A DNA stretch of 13,725 nt from DAONLM01 sp035406685 (GTDB lineage Bacteria > Spirochaetota > GWE2-31-10 > MWDO01). The translations under genes and the position numbers were made by a program. Position 1 is the stretch's first letter; every line of letters starts with the position of its first letter. The DNA lies in the NCBI GenBank assembly GCA_035406685.1, contig DAONLM010000065.1:1-13725 (forward strand). The letters run 5' to 3'. A model generated the notes under the pieces. It was not told the DNA's origin and ran no database searches. It saw only the letters and a list, made by a program, of their open reading frames with translations. Shown in pieces: positions 7,184-13,017 of the stretch.

Positions 7184-7819
7184 TTATTCTATCTCTGTTT
7201 TCACATATCCCGTGCAATTTATCACCCTTGTATTATAATACATTGTCTCTTTTTTCTGGTTTTTATCATAAAGATGTATATGTCCATGTAAAAAAAGTTT
7301 TGGTTTAAATAATTTAATAAAAAGATTAAAGGCCTTAAAGCCAGTATGGCACTGATCCTGTAAGTCCCCTATTTCATAAGGTGATGTATGAGCGACAAAT
7401 ATATCTATAAACTTTCCATATCTTAATTTATTAAAAATTAATCTTGGAACGATTTTCAAAATTTGGAAATAGACCTCCCATTGTTTATATTGAAAAGGTC
7501 CACCATTATACCATACAGAACCTTGAAAACCAGTTATCAGATATCCTTTTACATTATAAACTTTTAAATGTAAATTTAGAAAACATGATGGATATTCAAA
7601 TTTATATCCGCCAAAAAAGGTCTTTTTTACTCTATTATAGTTTACATGATTACCAACTACAAAAAAAACTGGTTTATTCAATTCACTCATTATAAAATCA
7701 AGATATCCCATTGATATATCACCACAACTAATTACAATATCGACATCCTTCATCCTTTCTTTCATATTCTCAGAATATATTACTGGATCGATCCAATCCG
7801 ATACGCATAAAATTTTCAT
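7184..7819 (-). CDS. Calcineurin-like metallophosphoesterase
   Basis: This 211-residue protein has the metallophosphoesterase motif set in order: SDWIDP (7-12), CGD (32-34), VGNH (55-58), AHTSPYEIGD (143-152) and LHGHIHLY (177-184). Predicted metal ligands are Asp8, Asp34, Asn57, His144, His180 and His182. The usual first motif DxH is replaced by an SDxxDP pattern, with Asp11 three residues after Asp8. I recall this as characteristic of a subgroup of uncharacterised bacterial metallophosphoesterases, so it is probably a family trait rather than damage. No signal peptide or membrane segment is evident, so it should be cytoplasmic. Substrate is unknown. It lies between the zinc-finger gene and the ParB-like gene on the same strand, with repeat copy 3 about 30 bases upstream of its start. 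Confidence 0.85.
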   Translation of the reverse strand: MKILCVSDWIDPVIYSENMKERMKDVDIVISCGDISMGYLDFIMSELNKPVFFVVGNHVNYNRVKKTFFGGYKFEYPSCFLNLHLKVYNVKGYLITGFQGSVWYNGGPFQYKQWEVYFQILKIVPRLIFNKLRYGKFIDIFVAHTSPYEIGDLQDQCHTGFKAFNLFIKLFKPKLFLHGHIHLYDKNQKKETMYYNTRVINCTGYVKTEIE

Positions 7820-7849
7820 TTATTTACTCTTAATTATTAATTTAATATT

Positions 7850-7861
7850 AGGGGGATATCT
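7850..7861 (+). repeat. AGGGGGATATCT repeat, copy 3
   Basis: The 12 bases AGGGGGATATCT match copies 1 and 2 exactly; the following bases (TAAAC) differ. It occupies the 50-nt spacer between two minus-strand genes, just beyond the zinc-finger gene's stop and upstream of the metallophosphoesterase start. Relative to transcription it is in the opposite orientation from copies 1 and 2, which argues against a simple RNA signal. Confidence 0.55.
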
Positions 7862-7869
7862 TAAACTCA

Positions 7870-8085
7870 TTAACTATCTTTATTTTTCTTATCTATAGCA
7901 GAAAAACATTCCTTTGAACAAAAGTTATTTTTATGATATTTATTATTAATTACTATTTCAAAATAATTGCCACATACCTTACATCTTGAAAATTTCTTCA
8001 TACATTCAATACTACAATAGTCAGAATCTTTATTTTCATCGTTTATTTCAAAATAATTTCCACAACAAAAACATCTTTTGAACAA
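7870..8085 (-). CDS. Small tandem zinc-finger protein
   Basis: This 71-residue protein consists almost wholly of two copies of one module: CxxCGNYFEI followed by CSxEC. The eight cysteines are C5/C8 with C24/C28, and C35/C38 with C56/C60, so each module should bind one zinc ion in a treble-clef/ribbon-like fold. The modules are about 30 residues apart and their GNYFEI strings are identical, pointing to internal duplication. Similar C-x2-C...C-x3-C fingers occur in FCS/MYM/TRASH-like families, but I cannot assign one. The start is TTG at 8085, strongly supported by AAGAGG (8092-8097) five bases upstream; no ATG lies before the first cysteine pair. The role could be nucleic-acid or protein binding, which is inference only. 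Confidence 0.72.
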   Translation of the reverse strand: MFKRCFCCGNYFEINDENKDSDYCSIECMKKFSRCKVCGNYFEIVINNKYHKNNFCSKECFSAIDKKNKDS

Positions 8086-8144
8086 TAAGGCCTCTTATTA
8101 AAGATACTATAATTTTTAAAATATGTCAAACTTTAAAATAAATA

Positions 8145-8173
8145 AAGCCACCCAATTAAATCAAGGATGGCTT
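8145..8173 (-). terminator. Rho-independent terminator of the DUF2934 gene
   Basis: On the minus strand AAGCCATCC (8173-8165) pairs with GGGTGGCTT (8153-8145) as a nine-base stem with one G-U wobble and an 11-base loop, followed by TATTTATTTT. On the plus strand the same position would be a C-A mismatch, so the structure is better on the minus strand. It sits 29 bases past the stop of the gene at 8202, as expected for its terminator, and upstream of the zinc-finger gene's ribosome binding site. Confidence 0.75.
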
Positions 8174-8201
8174 CTTAAAAAATCTTAATCAAAAGTAGAA
8201 A

Positions 8202-8384
8202 TTAATCAATTTTATATTTTGCCTTTATCTCCTTTTCTGCCTGTAACCAATCTGTAAAATCACTTCCTGCAATCTTATTTTTTATTCTATTCTCGTAAAT
8301 TTCATACGCTCTTTTTTCTACTTCATTAAGAAATTGATTTAAATTTACATTTGTTTTTGTCTCTTTTTTTACTGATTTTGCCAT
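8202..8384 (-). CDS. DUF2934-type small protein
   Basis: This is a 60-residue protein with a basic N-terminal tail (KSVKKETKTN) and a DUF2934-like core at about 18-58. Recognisable elements are EKRAYEIYENR, the short GSDFTDWLQAEKEI segment and the final Tyr-containing helix, matching the usual R-A-Y-E-x-Y ... D-W-x-x-A-E pattern. The family has no known biochemical function and is often found as stand-alone short ORFs. The start has AAGGAG about six bases upstream. It ends at a good terminator and is separated from the 73-residue gene by about 110 nt containing an inverted repeat, so it may be transcribed alone. Confidence 0.78.
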   Translation of the reverse strand: MAKSVKKETKTNVNLNQFLNEVEKRAYEIYENRIKNKIAGSDFTDWLQAEKEIKAKYKID

Positions 8385-8419
8385 AATTTTCTCCTTGTAT
8401 AAATTAAAATTTAAATTTT

Positions 8420-8463
8420 TAGCCTTCTTTTAGATTACAATATTCTTTTAAAAAGAAAGGCTA
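8420..8463 (-). repeat. Imperfect inverted repeat between two minus-strand genes
   Basis: TAGCCTTCTTTT (8420-8431) pairs with AAAAGAAAGGCTA (8451-8463) with one bulged base. It lies after the stop of the gene at 8494 and before the start of the DUF2934 gene. It could be a terminator, an attenuator or a stabilising 3' hairpin; on the minus strand the second arm is followed by AAAAATTTAAATTTT, not a clean U run, so I do not call it a terminator. Confidence 0.4.
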
Positions 8464-8493
8464 TAATAACTTTATTTATAATAACCTATTTTT

Positions 8494-8715
8494 TTATTTT
8501 GTCAAGTTTTTTTTATTTTTATCTTTCTTTAAATGAGCAGGTATCATTTTATCTCTTGCAACCTTAAATGCAAATCTCATTATCTGCTCTGTTGTAACAT
8601 CTGGGCCATACTTATAATACATAATATGAACTATTGCCTTTAGTTCATTCTCTCTTAGAACAAGATAAATAAATCTATCCCTCTCTTCAGGGGTCATATC
8701 CTCATATTCTACCAT
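8494..8715 (-). CDS. Hypothetical protein, 73 aa
   Basis: I do not recognise this 73-residue protein. It has an acidic start (EYEDMTPEERDRF), a mostly helical middle (VLRENELKAIVHIMYYKYG, TTEQIMRFAFKVARDK) and a lysine-rich tail (LKKDKNKKNLTK). Its codon use matches neighbouring AT-rich genes, and a good promoter lies immediately upstream, so it is likely real. The start is ATG 8715 with no clear Shine-Dalgarno. A second ATG seven codons in (MTPEER) has GAGG only two bases before it. It heads the minus-strand cluster and diverges from the HD-GYP gene. No function is proposed. Confidence 0.6.
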   Translation of the reverse strand: MVEYEDMTPEERDRFIYLVLRENELKAIVHIMYYKYGPDVTTEQIMRFAFKVARDKMIPAHLKKDKNKKNLTK

Positions 8716-8722
8716 GAGTATT

Positions 8723-8751
8723 ATTCTATAAATATTTTAAAAAAAAATCAA
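8723..8751 (-). promoter_or_regulatory. Sigma-70-type promoter for the 73-aa gene
   Basis: On the minus strand TTGATT (8751-8746) and TAGAAT (8728-8723) are separated by 17 bases. Only seven bases separate the -10 box from the ATG at 8715, placing the predicted transcription start on the start codon itself. This is the second likely leaderless arrangement in the window. Confidence 0.5.
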
Positions 8752-8769
8752 CATTTTTTAAAAATAATT

Positions 8770-8797
8770 TTGATTATTTTTTTATTTATTGTATAAT
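8770..8797 (+). promoter_or_regulatory. Sigma-70-type promoter for the HD-GYP gene
   Basis: TTGATT (8770-8775) and a perfect TATAAT (8792-8797) are 16 bases apart, 35 bases before the ATG at 8833. A second candidate, TTGATA (8802-8807) with extended -10 TGGTATAAA (8823-8831), would place its -10 box two bases before the ATG, too close for that start. The two promoters facing opposite ways make 8716-8832 a divergent control region. Confidence 0.5.
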
Positions 8798-8832
8798 AGA
8801 GTTGATATTTTATTATTTTTTATGGTATAAAT

Positions 8833-10791
8833 ATGAATAGTCAAATAAAGGTTGGGATTTTAATTAACAGAAAAAAGGAGAAATTTATATCTAAATTTAA
8901 AAGAATAAAAGATATAAATTTTTCAGTTGAGGAAAACATAAAAAATATTTCAGATTATGATGTTCTTGTTATTGATTATAAAAATTTTATAAAATATAAG
9001 AAAAAAATTATCTTTTCTGATAAATCAAATTTTTTTAAAATATTTCTTATTTTATCTAAAAAAAATGCTATAAAATATATCAATCGACATATCGATAATT
9101 TTTATATTTATACTTTTTTGCCTTATGATATTCCATATAAAAAATTAGTGATAATTTTTAAAAAATATATAAATGATTATAAAAATTTTAATCTAACAAA
9201 TGATTTTATCAATAAATGTGAAAGGCAGAATTCTATTTTTGAAACCTTGACTAAAATAGGGATATCTCTATCTGTAATAAGAGATATAGAGGTGCTTCTT
9301 GATCTAATTTTAACAAAGGCAAGAGAGATTACAAATTCTGACGCTGGTTCAATATTTTTGAACACAGAAGAGGAGGTTAAGGACGAAAATGGTAATACTA
9401 TTAAAGAAAAAAGGCTTAAATTTGTCCATAGTCAAAATTTCTCTTTTCCAATCAAATCCCCAACTTTTAGTATACCATTGACAAAGTCATCAATTGTGGG
9501 ATATACCGCTATTACTGGGATTACTTTAAATATTCCTGATGCTCATAAAATCCCGCCAACCGCAGATTATTCTTATAGTGTAGAAACAGAGAAGAAAATG
9601 GGAGTTCATAATAGATCTATTTTAACCATACCAATGAAAAATCATAGAGGGGATATTATAGGAGTTCTTCAACTCTTTAATAAAAAGAGGAATCTCAATG
9701 CAAATATACATAATTTAGAAGATTTTGAACGAGAGGTGATACCTTATGATAAGATGGATGAGACAATAGTATCATCTCTTGCAAGTCAGGCTGCTGTCTC
9801 TCTTGAGAATAGTCTACTATATAAAGAGATAAAAAATATATTTGAAGGATTTATCAAGGCTTCTGTTACAGCAATAGAATCAAGAGACCCTACAACTTCT
9901 GGGCATTCTGAAAGAGTTGCTCGCCTTACAGTAGAACTTGCCAAAAAAGTTGACAGAGTGGATGAAGGTCCTTATAAAGATGTAAAATTTAGTGACCAGG
10001 ATATAAAAAATCTTGAATATGCAGGACTTTTGCATGATTTTGGTAAAATAGGTGTAAGGGAAAAGGTTTTAGTTAAGGCTAATAAATTATATCCAGAAGA
10101 ACTCGAATTATTAAAATTAAGATATGAATATTTAAAAAAGAGTATGCTTCATGATACTGCATCAAAAAAAATTCAAATAATAAAAGAGATAGGTATTGAA
10201 GAATTTTTAAAAATAGAGAAAAATTTTGATGAAGAAATTCAAAAAAAATTGAATGAAATAGAGGTCTTTTTAGATATAATATTAAAAGCAAACCAAACAA
10301 CTGTTCTTGAAGATGATAGAAGCAAAATATTAAAAGATCTTGTTGGAAAGGAGTATATAACAACTTCTGGTGAAATTATAAGATATCTTACTGATAATGA
10401 AATAAAATCTTTGAGTGTGTTAAAAGGTAGCCTTACAGAAGAGGAGAGAAGAGAAATAGAGAGTCATGTTACTCATACCTTTAACTTTTTATGTAAGATT
10501 CCTTGGACAAAAGAGATGGCTGATATTCCTTATATTGCATATATGCATCATGAAAAACTTGATGGACATGGATATCCCCGTGGCATAACTGCTAAAGATA
10601 TTCCTATTCAGGCAAGGATGATGACAATATCAGACATTTTTGATGCCTTAACAGCAAGAGATAGGCCATACAAAAAGGCTGTCTCAATTGAAAAGGCTTT
10701 AGATATCTTAATAATGGAGAGAGATGCTGGTAAGATTGATTCAGAACTTTTAAAAATATTTATTGAAGCAAAAATCTATAAAATTTTGTAA
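8833..10791 (+). CDS. GAF and HD-GYP domain protein (c-di-GMP phosphodiesterase candidate)
   Basis: This is a 652-residue cytoplasmic protein. Residues 1-118 resemble a decayed receiver domain (Asp48 in LVIDYKNF) without the usual acidic cluster. A GAF domain spans about 138-328. The HD-GYP domain follows: GHSERVARL (357-365, His358), HDFGKIGV (401-408), SHVTHTF (544-550, His545), HHEKLDGHGYPRG (572-584) and DIFDALTARDRPYKKA (601-616). These are the metal-binding and GYP motifs of phosphodiesterases that hydrolyse cyclic di-GMP. The stretch between HDFGKIGV and the SHVTH segment is about 135 residues instead of roughly 40: a charged, helical insertion at about 425-535. No adjacent kinase gene is seen. 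A DHH phosphoesterase gene follows after 73 nt. Activity is inferred from motifs. Confidence 0.92.
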   Translation: MNSQIKVGILINRKKEKFISKFKRIKDINFSVEENIKNISDYDVLVIDYKNFIKYKKKIIFSDKSNFFKIFLILSKKNAIKYINRHIDNFYIYTFLPYDIPYKKLVIIFKKYINDYKNFNLTNDFINKCERQNSIFETLTKIGISLSVIRDIEVLLDLILTKAREITNSDAGSIFLNTEEEVKDENGNTIKEKRLKFVHSQNFSFPIKSPTFSIPLTKSSIVGYTAITGITLNIPDAHKIPPTADYSYSVETEKKMGVHNRSILTIPMKNHRGDIIGVLQLFNKKRNLNANIHNLEDFEREVIPYDKMDETIVSSLASQAAVSLENSLLYKEIKNIFEGFIKASVTAIESRDPTTSGHSERVARLTVELAKKVDRVDEGPYKDVKFSDQDIKNLEYAGLLHDFGKIGVREKVLVKANKLYPEELELLKLRYEYLKKSMLHDTASKKIQIIKEIGIEEFLKIEKNFDEEIQKKLNEIEVFLDIILKANQTTVLEDDRSKILKDLVGKEYITTSGEIIRYLTDNEIKSLSVLKGSLTEEERREIESHVTHTFNFLCKIPWTKEMADIPYIAYMHHEKLDGHGYPRGITAKDIPIQARMMTISDIFDALTARDRPYKKAVSIEKALDILIMERDAGKIDSELLKIFIEAKIYKIL

Positions 10792-10864
10792 TTTTTAAAA
10801 AAAAGGTTTATAATTATTTTATAATATGATAAAATAAAGGATTGTTCTAAAAGAGAATATTTTT

Positions 10865-12136
10865 ATGGATGATAAGAGAGATTTAACAAAAGAAGAATTT
10901 TTTTCAAATATAGAGAAAATAAAAGAAATAATAAAGAAAAATAGATTCTTTTTCTTTTATTTTAGCCCTGATCCAGACGCAGTTGGATGTAGTGTGGCTT
11001 TTTCTTTATATTTGAGGCAACATTATAATAAAGAATGCTATATATACCTTCCGGAAGGCTTTGATCAGAATCTTGATTTTTTATTTGATATTGCAGTGTA
11101 TAATAATATTAATGTAATAAAAGAAATAGATGTTATTTATGAATTAATTGTAAATAAAGAACCAGTTTTTGTCTGTTGTGATACTCCTACTCATTTTTTA
11201 CTGCCAGAATTTGAAAAAATAAATAAGTTAAGAGAAAGCACAGGTCAGAAAGATTCAATAGAAATTGACCATCATTTTGGTGGTGATAGTGAAAAAATTT
11301 TTGAAGAATCAACGCCATTATTTTCTCTTGCCAATTCTTGCTGTGAGATTTTCTCTGAATTTTTAAATATAGTTGGCACAAAATCAAATGGAGAGATAGA
11401 TTACAATAAATTCTTTCCTCGAAACATCGTTTTGAGTCTATTGGTTGGTATATGTTTTGATACACAATTTGGTAAGTATGTAACAAACAGAGAGTTATAT
11501 GAAAAATGGTTTTATTTTTTGTCAGATAGATTAAAATGGCTTACATGGGGAAACCCGAAGTATATCAATAACGCAGAAGAGGTATTTGCTACTATAAATA
11601 AGATGAGCAAGACTAAACAGGAGACACTCGAAAAAATAGCAAAGAAAATTAAGGTTATAAATTATACCGGACTACTGTTAATGCCACATATTGAAAAATA
11701 TGAATCACTTGCTGAAAATAAAGATTCTACCTGTATTTTTAGTAAGCTTATAACAGATCTATCAAATCTTGTTCCAGAAAGAAGTGGAGCAGTAGGAATT
11801 TTAGCATTTTATGATACAGTATATAAATTGTATTTTTATAAAATAAGAAGGAGTCTTGAATTTAAGGAATATGATTTGCGTGAGATAGAGGGAATTCTTG
11901 AAGAGATTTTTGGAGCATACTTTTTAGGAGGTGGAGGACATCCTGGAGCTACAAGTTTTAGAATTGCCGAAATACCGAGAGAGGAATTCGATGAAAAAAC
12001 TATAATTTTTCATAGGAAATTATCAGAAGTTTTAAAAGATTATATATCAGAAAATTTTATAGAAAAAATAAAGAATAAAAAAGATGCAGCGGTCCAGCAG
12101 AAAAGTTATGGTAAAAAAGAAAAGAAAAAGAAATAG
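10865..12136 (+). CDS. DHH/DHHA1-family phosphoesterase (NrnA-like)
   Basis: This is a 423-residue cytosolic phosphoesterase. DHH motifs are SPDPDAVGCSVA (34-45), CCDT (104-107, Asp106), the namesake EIDHHFGGD (133-141) and GICFDTQFG (195-203, Asp199). The C-terminal DHHA1 domain carries LGGGGHPGATSFR (354-366). Relatives include NrnA oligoribonucleases and the c-di-AMP/pApA phosphodiesterases. The first motif is usually HxxPDxD; here the histidine position is Tyr32, while both aspartates (36, 38) remain. The C-terminus is a lysine-rich tail (about 401-423) that is probably disordered. Length exceeds that of NrnA (about 310-340), with extra sequence at about 205-260. It lies 73 nt after the HD-GYP gene on the same strand and may degrade that enzyme's dinucleotide product. 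Substrate is unproven. Confidence 0.88.
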   Translation: MDDKRDLTKEEFFSNIEKIKEIIKKNRFFFFYFSPDPDAVGCSVAFSLYLRQHYNKECYIYLPEGFDQNLDFLFDIAVYNNINVIKEIDVIYELIVNKEPVFVCCDTPTHFLLPEFEKINKLRESTGQKDSIEIDHHFGGDSEKIFEESTPLFSLANSCCEIFSEFLNIVGTKSNGEIDYNKFFPRNIVLSLLVGICFDTQFGKYVTNRELYEKWFYFLSDRLKWLTWGNPKYINNAEEVFATINKMSKTKQETLEKIAKKIKVINYTGLLLMPHIEKYESLAENKDSTCIFSKLITDLSNLVPERSGAVGILAFYDTVYKLYFYKIRRSLEFKEYDLREIEGILEEIFGAYFLGGGGHPGATSFRIAEIPREEFDEKTIIFHRKLSEVLKDYISENFIEKIKNKKDAAVQQKSYGKKEKKKK

Positions 12137-12179
12137 TTGAGTGAATCGATGTAGAGATCAAAAACACTTTTATATTATT

Positions 12180-12249
12180 TTAGGAGGAGTGATTTACCGG
12201 TTTGGCCGGTAGCCAATTCCAGAAGAGATTCTGTAAGTTAGAGGTGAGT
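12180..12249 (+). other. Compositional junction, with possible tail of a lost gene
   Basis: Sequence character changes here from AT-rich host DNA to GC-richer DNA. An AGGAGG string (12182-12187) has no suitably placed start codon. One frame reads LGGVIYRFGR, a TAG at 12210, then PIPEEIL and TAA at 12234-12236; this could be the decayed tail of a gene cut off at the junction, but it is too short to prove. ACCGG and CCGGT (12196-12210) form a small inverted repeat with a five-base loop. No integrase, transposase or terminal repeat is visible. Confidence 0.3.
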
Positions 12250-12537
12250 ATGAAGATATCCAACGTTGATAATTTTATAAGGCGTGCAGAAAGAGTTTTG
12301 CAAGCCATAGAAACATACGAGAATTCGGATGGGACAGAAATCCCCCTTCAACATCTTGAGATTGCCAAACGCAAGATAAAAAAGATGATATCCAGTGTTC
12401 GTGGGAAAACGTTGCAATCTGATCATAGTCCATCTCGTTCCCTGACAAGACTGATTATTGATCATTGGCCGCTGGGCAATAAACTTGGTGTTGAAATTAC
12501 GGAACTTGAGGGGGAATATGTCCGGCTTTTGAGTTGA
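12250..12537 (+). CDS. Hypothetical protein, 95 aa, in GC-richer segment
   Basis: I do not recognise this 95-residue protein. I start it at ATG 12250, where GAGG at 12241-12244 is five bases upstream; an in-frame TTG at 12202 would add 16 residues but lacks a well-placed ribosome binding site. It is predicted helical at 4-55 (FIRRAERVLQAIETY, LEIAKRKIKKMISSV) and ends with LIIDHWPLGNKLGVEITELEGEYVRL. No membrane segment or signal peptide is seen. Codon use differs from genes to the left (more G/C third positions). The frame is intact, unlike the two damaged genes after it, so it may still be functional, perhaps as an accessory or immunity-like part of the same cassette. That link rests on position only. 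Confidence 0.5.
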   Translation: MKISNVDNFIRRAERVLQAIETYENSDGTEIPLQHLEIAKRKIKKMISSVRGKTLQSDHSPSRSLTRLIIDHWPLGNKLGVEITELEGEYVRLLS

Positions 12538-12595
12538 TAGAGAAAGATGAATAACCTGAATGTTGTTCGGACTTTGTTAGAGATGCGCGACTTGA

Positions 12596-13013
12596 TGGCT
12601 CAGGCAGATTAGCCGCAAGCTTTCAGATCGTCCAGGTGAAGCGGGATGGACAGATGTGGCGATAGCAGGCTTTATCCCCAGCCTGGGCGATGTGGGCAAG
12701 CACGCCGATAAGATGGATTAAGCCGCCGAGGTGCTGCAGCGTGTGGCCAAGGGGCTGGACGACATCCAATATTGCGAGGACTTTTCGGCCGGGAAGACCT
12801 GTAGTGCGGGCTCTGGACGAAGCCAGTCATCGGGGATACCAGGCCTGGCATCGGGCGTATGAGGATAAGGTGGTTGATTGGCTTGTTAGAAATCCAGAAG
12901 CAACGCAGGAGCAATTTCTGCGCTTTTTGCGTGACATCTACGCTCGACCAGAGATGTGACAGCGATTTCCTGATGCTCTGAATCAGATTGAGCGTTTACT
13001 AGGAGGTCCGTGA
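12596..13013 (+). pseudogene. Remnant of a polymorphic toxin C-terminus
   Basis: Two reading frames together give a recognisable toxin end. From 12596 one frame reads PGEAGWTDVAIAGFIPSLGD, then VGKHADKMD, a TAA at 12719-12721, and AAEVLQRVAKGLDDI; the GFIPxxGD string followed by an Ala/Asp/Lys helix is typical of pre-toxin regions. Further on the second frame (about 12810 onward) reads RALDEASHRGYQAWHRAY, VVDWLVRNPEATQEQFLRFL and RDIYARPEM. TGA at 12957-12959 interrupts it, and QRFPDALNQIERLLGGP continues in frame to TGA 13011-13013. So there is at least one frame change and two nonsense codons. The N-terminal part is absent. I associate this domain with toxins paired with double-CXXCG immunity proteins (myxobacterial SitA6-type), from memory. 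The following gene supports that pairing. Confidence 0.6.
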
Positions 13014-13017
13014 GATG
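13001..13017 (+). promoter_or_regulatory. Strong ribosome binding site for the immunity pseudogene
   Basis: AGGAGGT (13001-13007) lies seven bases before ATG 13015, and the toxin remnant's final TGA (13011-13013) sits between them. This is the arrangement of a translationally coupled toxin-immunity pair and fixes the original start of the immunity gene. Confidence 0.7.

Noticed and set aside
7444..7695. 83-codon plus-strand open frame
   Set aside because: It lies wholly antisense to the metallophosphoesterase gene, whose motifs are clear, and has no family features.
12202..12249. TTG start giving a 111-residue version of the 95-aa protein
   Set aside because: The nearest purine-rich site is 14 or more bases away, while ATG 12250 has a well-placed GAGG.
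12547..12612. A 21-codon ORF (MNNLNVVRTLL...) after the 95-aa gene
   Set aside because: It is too short and has only a weak GAGAAAG upstream; it may be part of decayed coding DNA but cannot be supported as a gene.
12672..12914. Open frame of 80 codons on the minus strand
   Set aside because: It is antisense to the toxin remnant, rich in Pro/Arg/Trp from GC-rich antisense codons, and has no ribosome binding site or recognisable domain.
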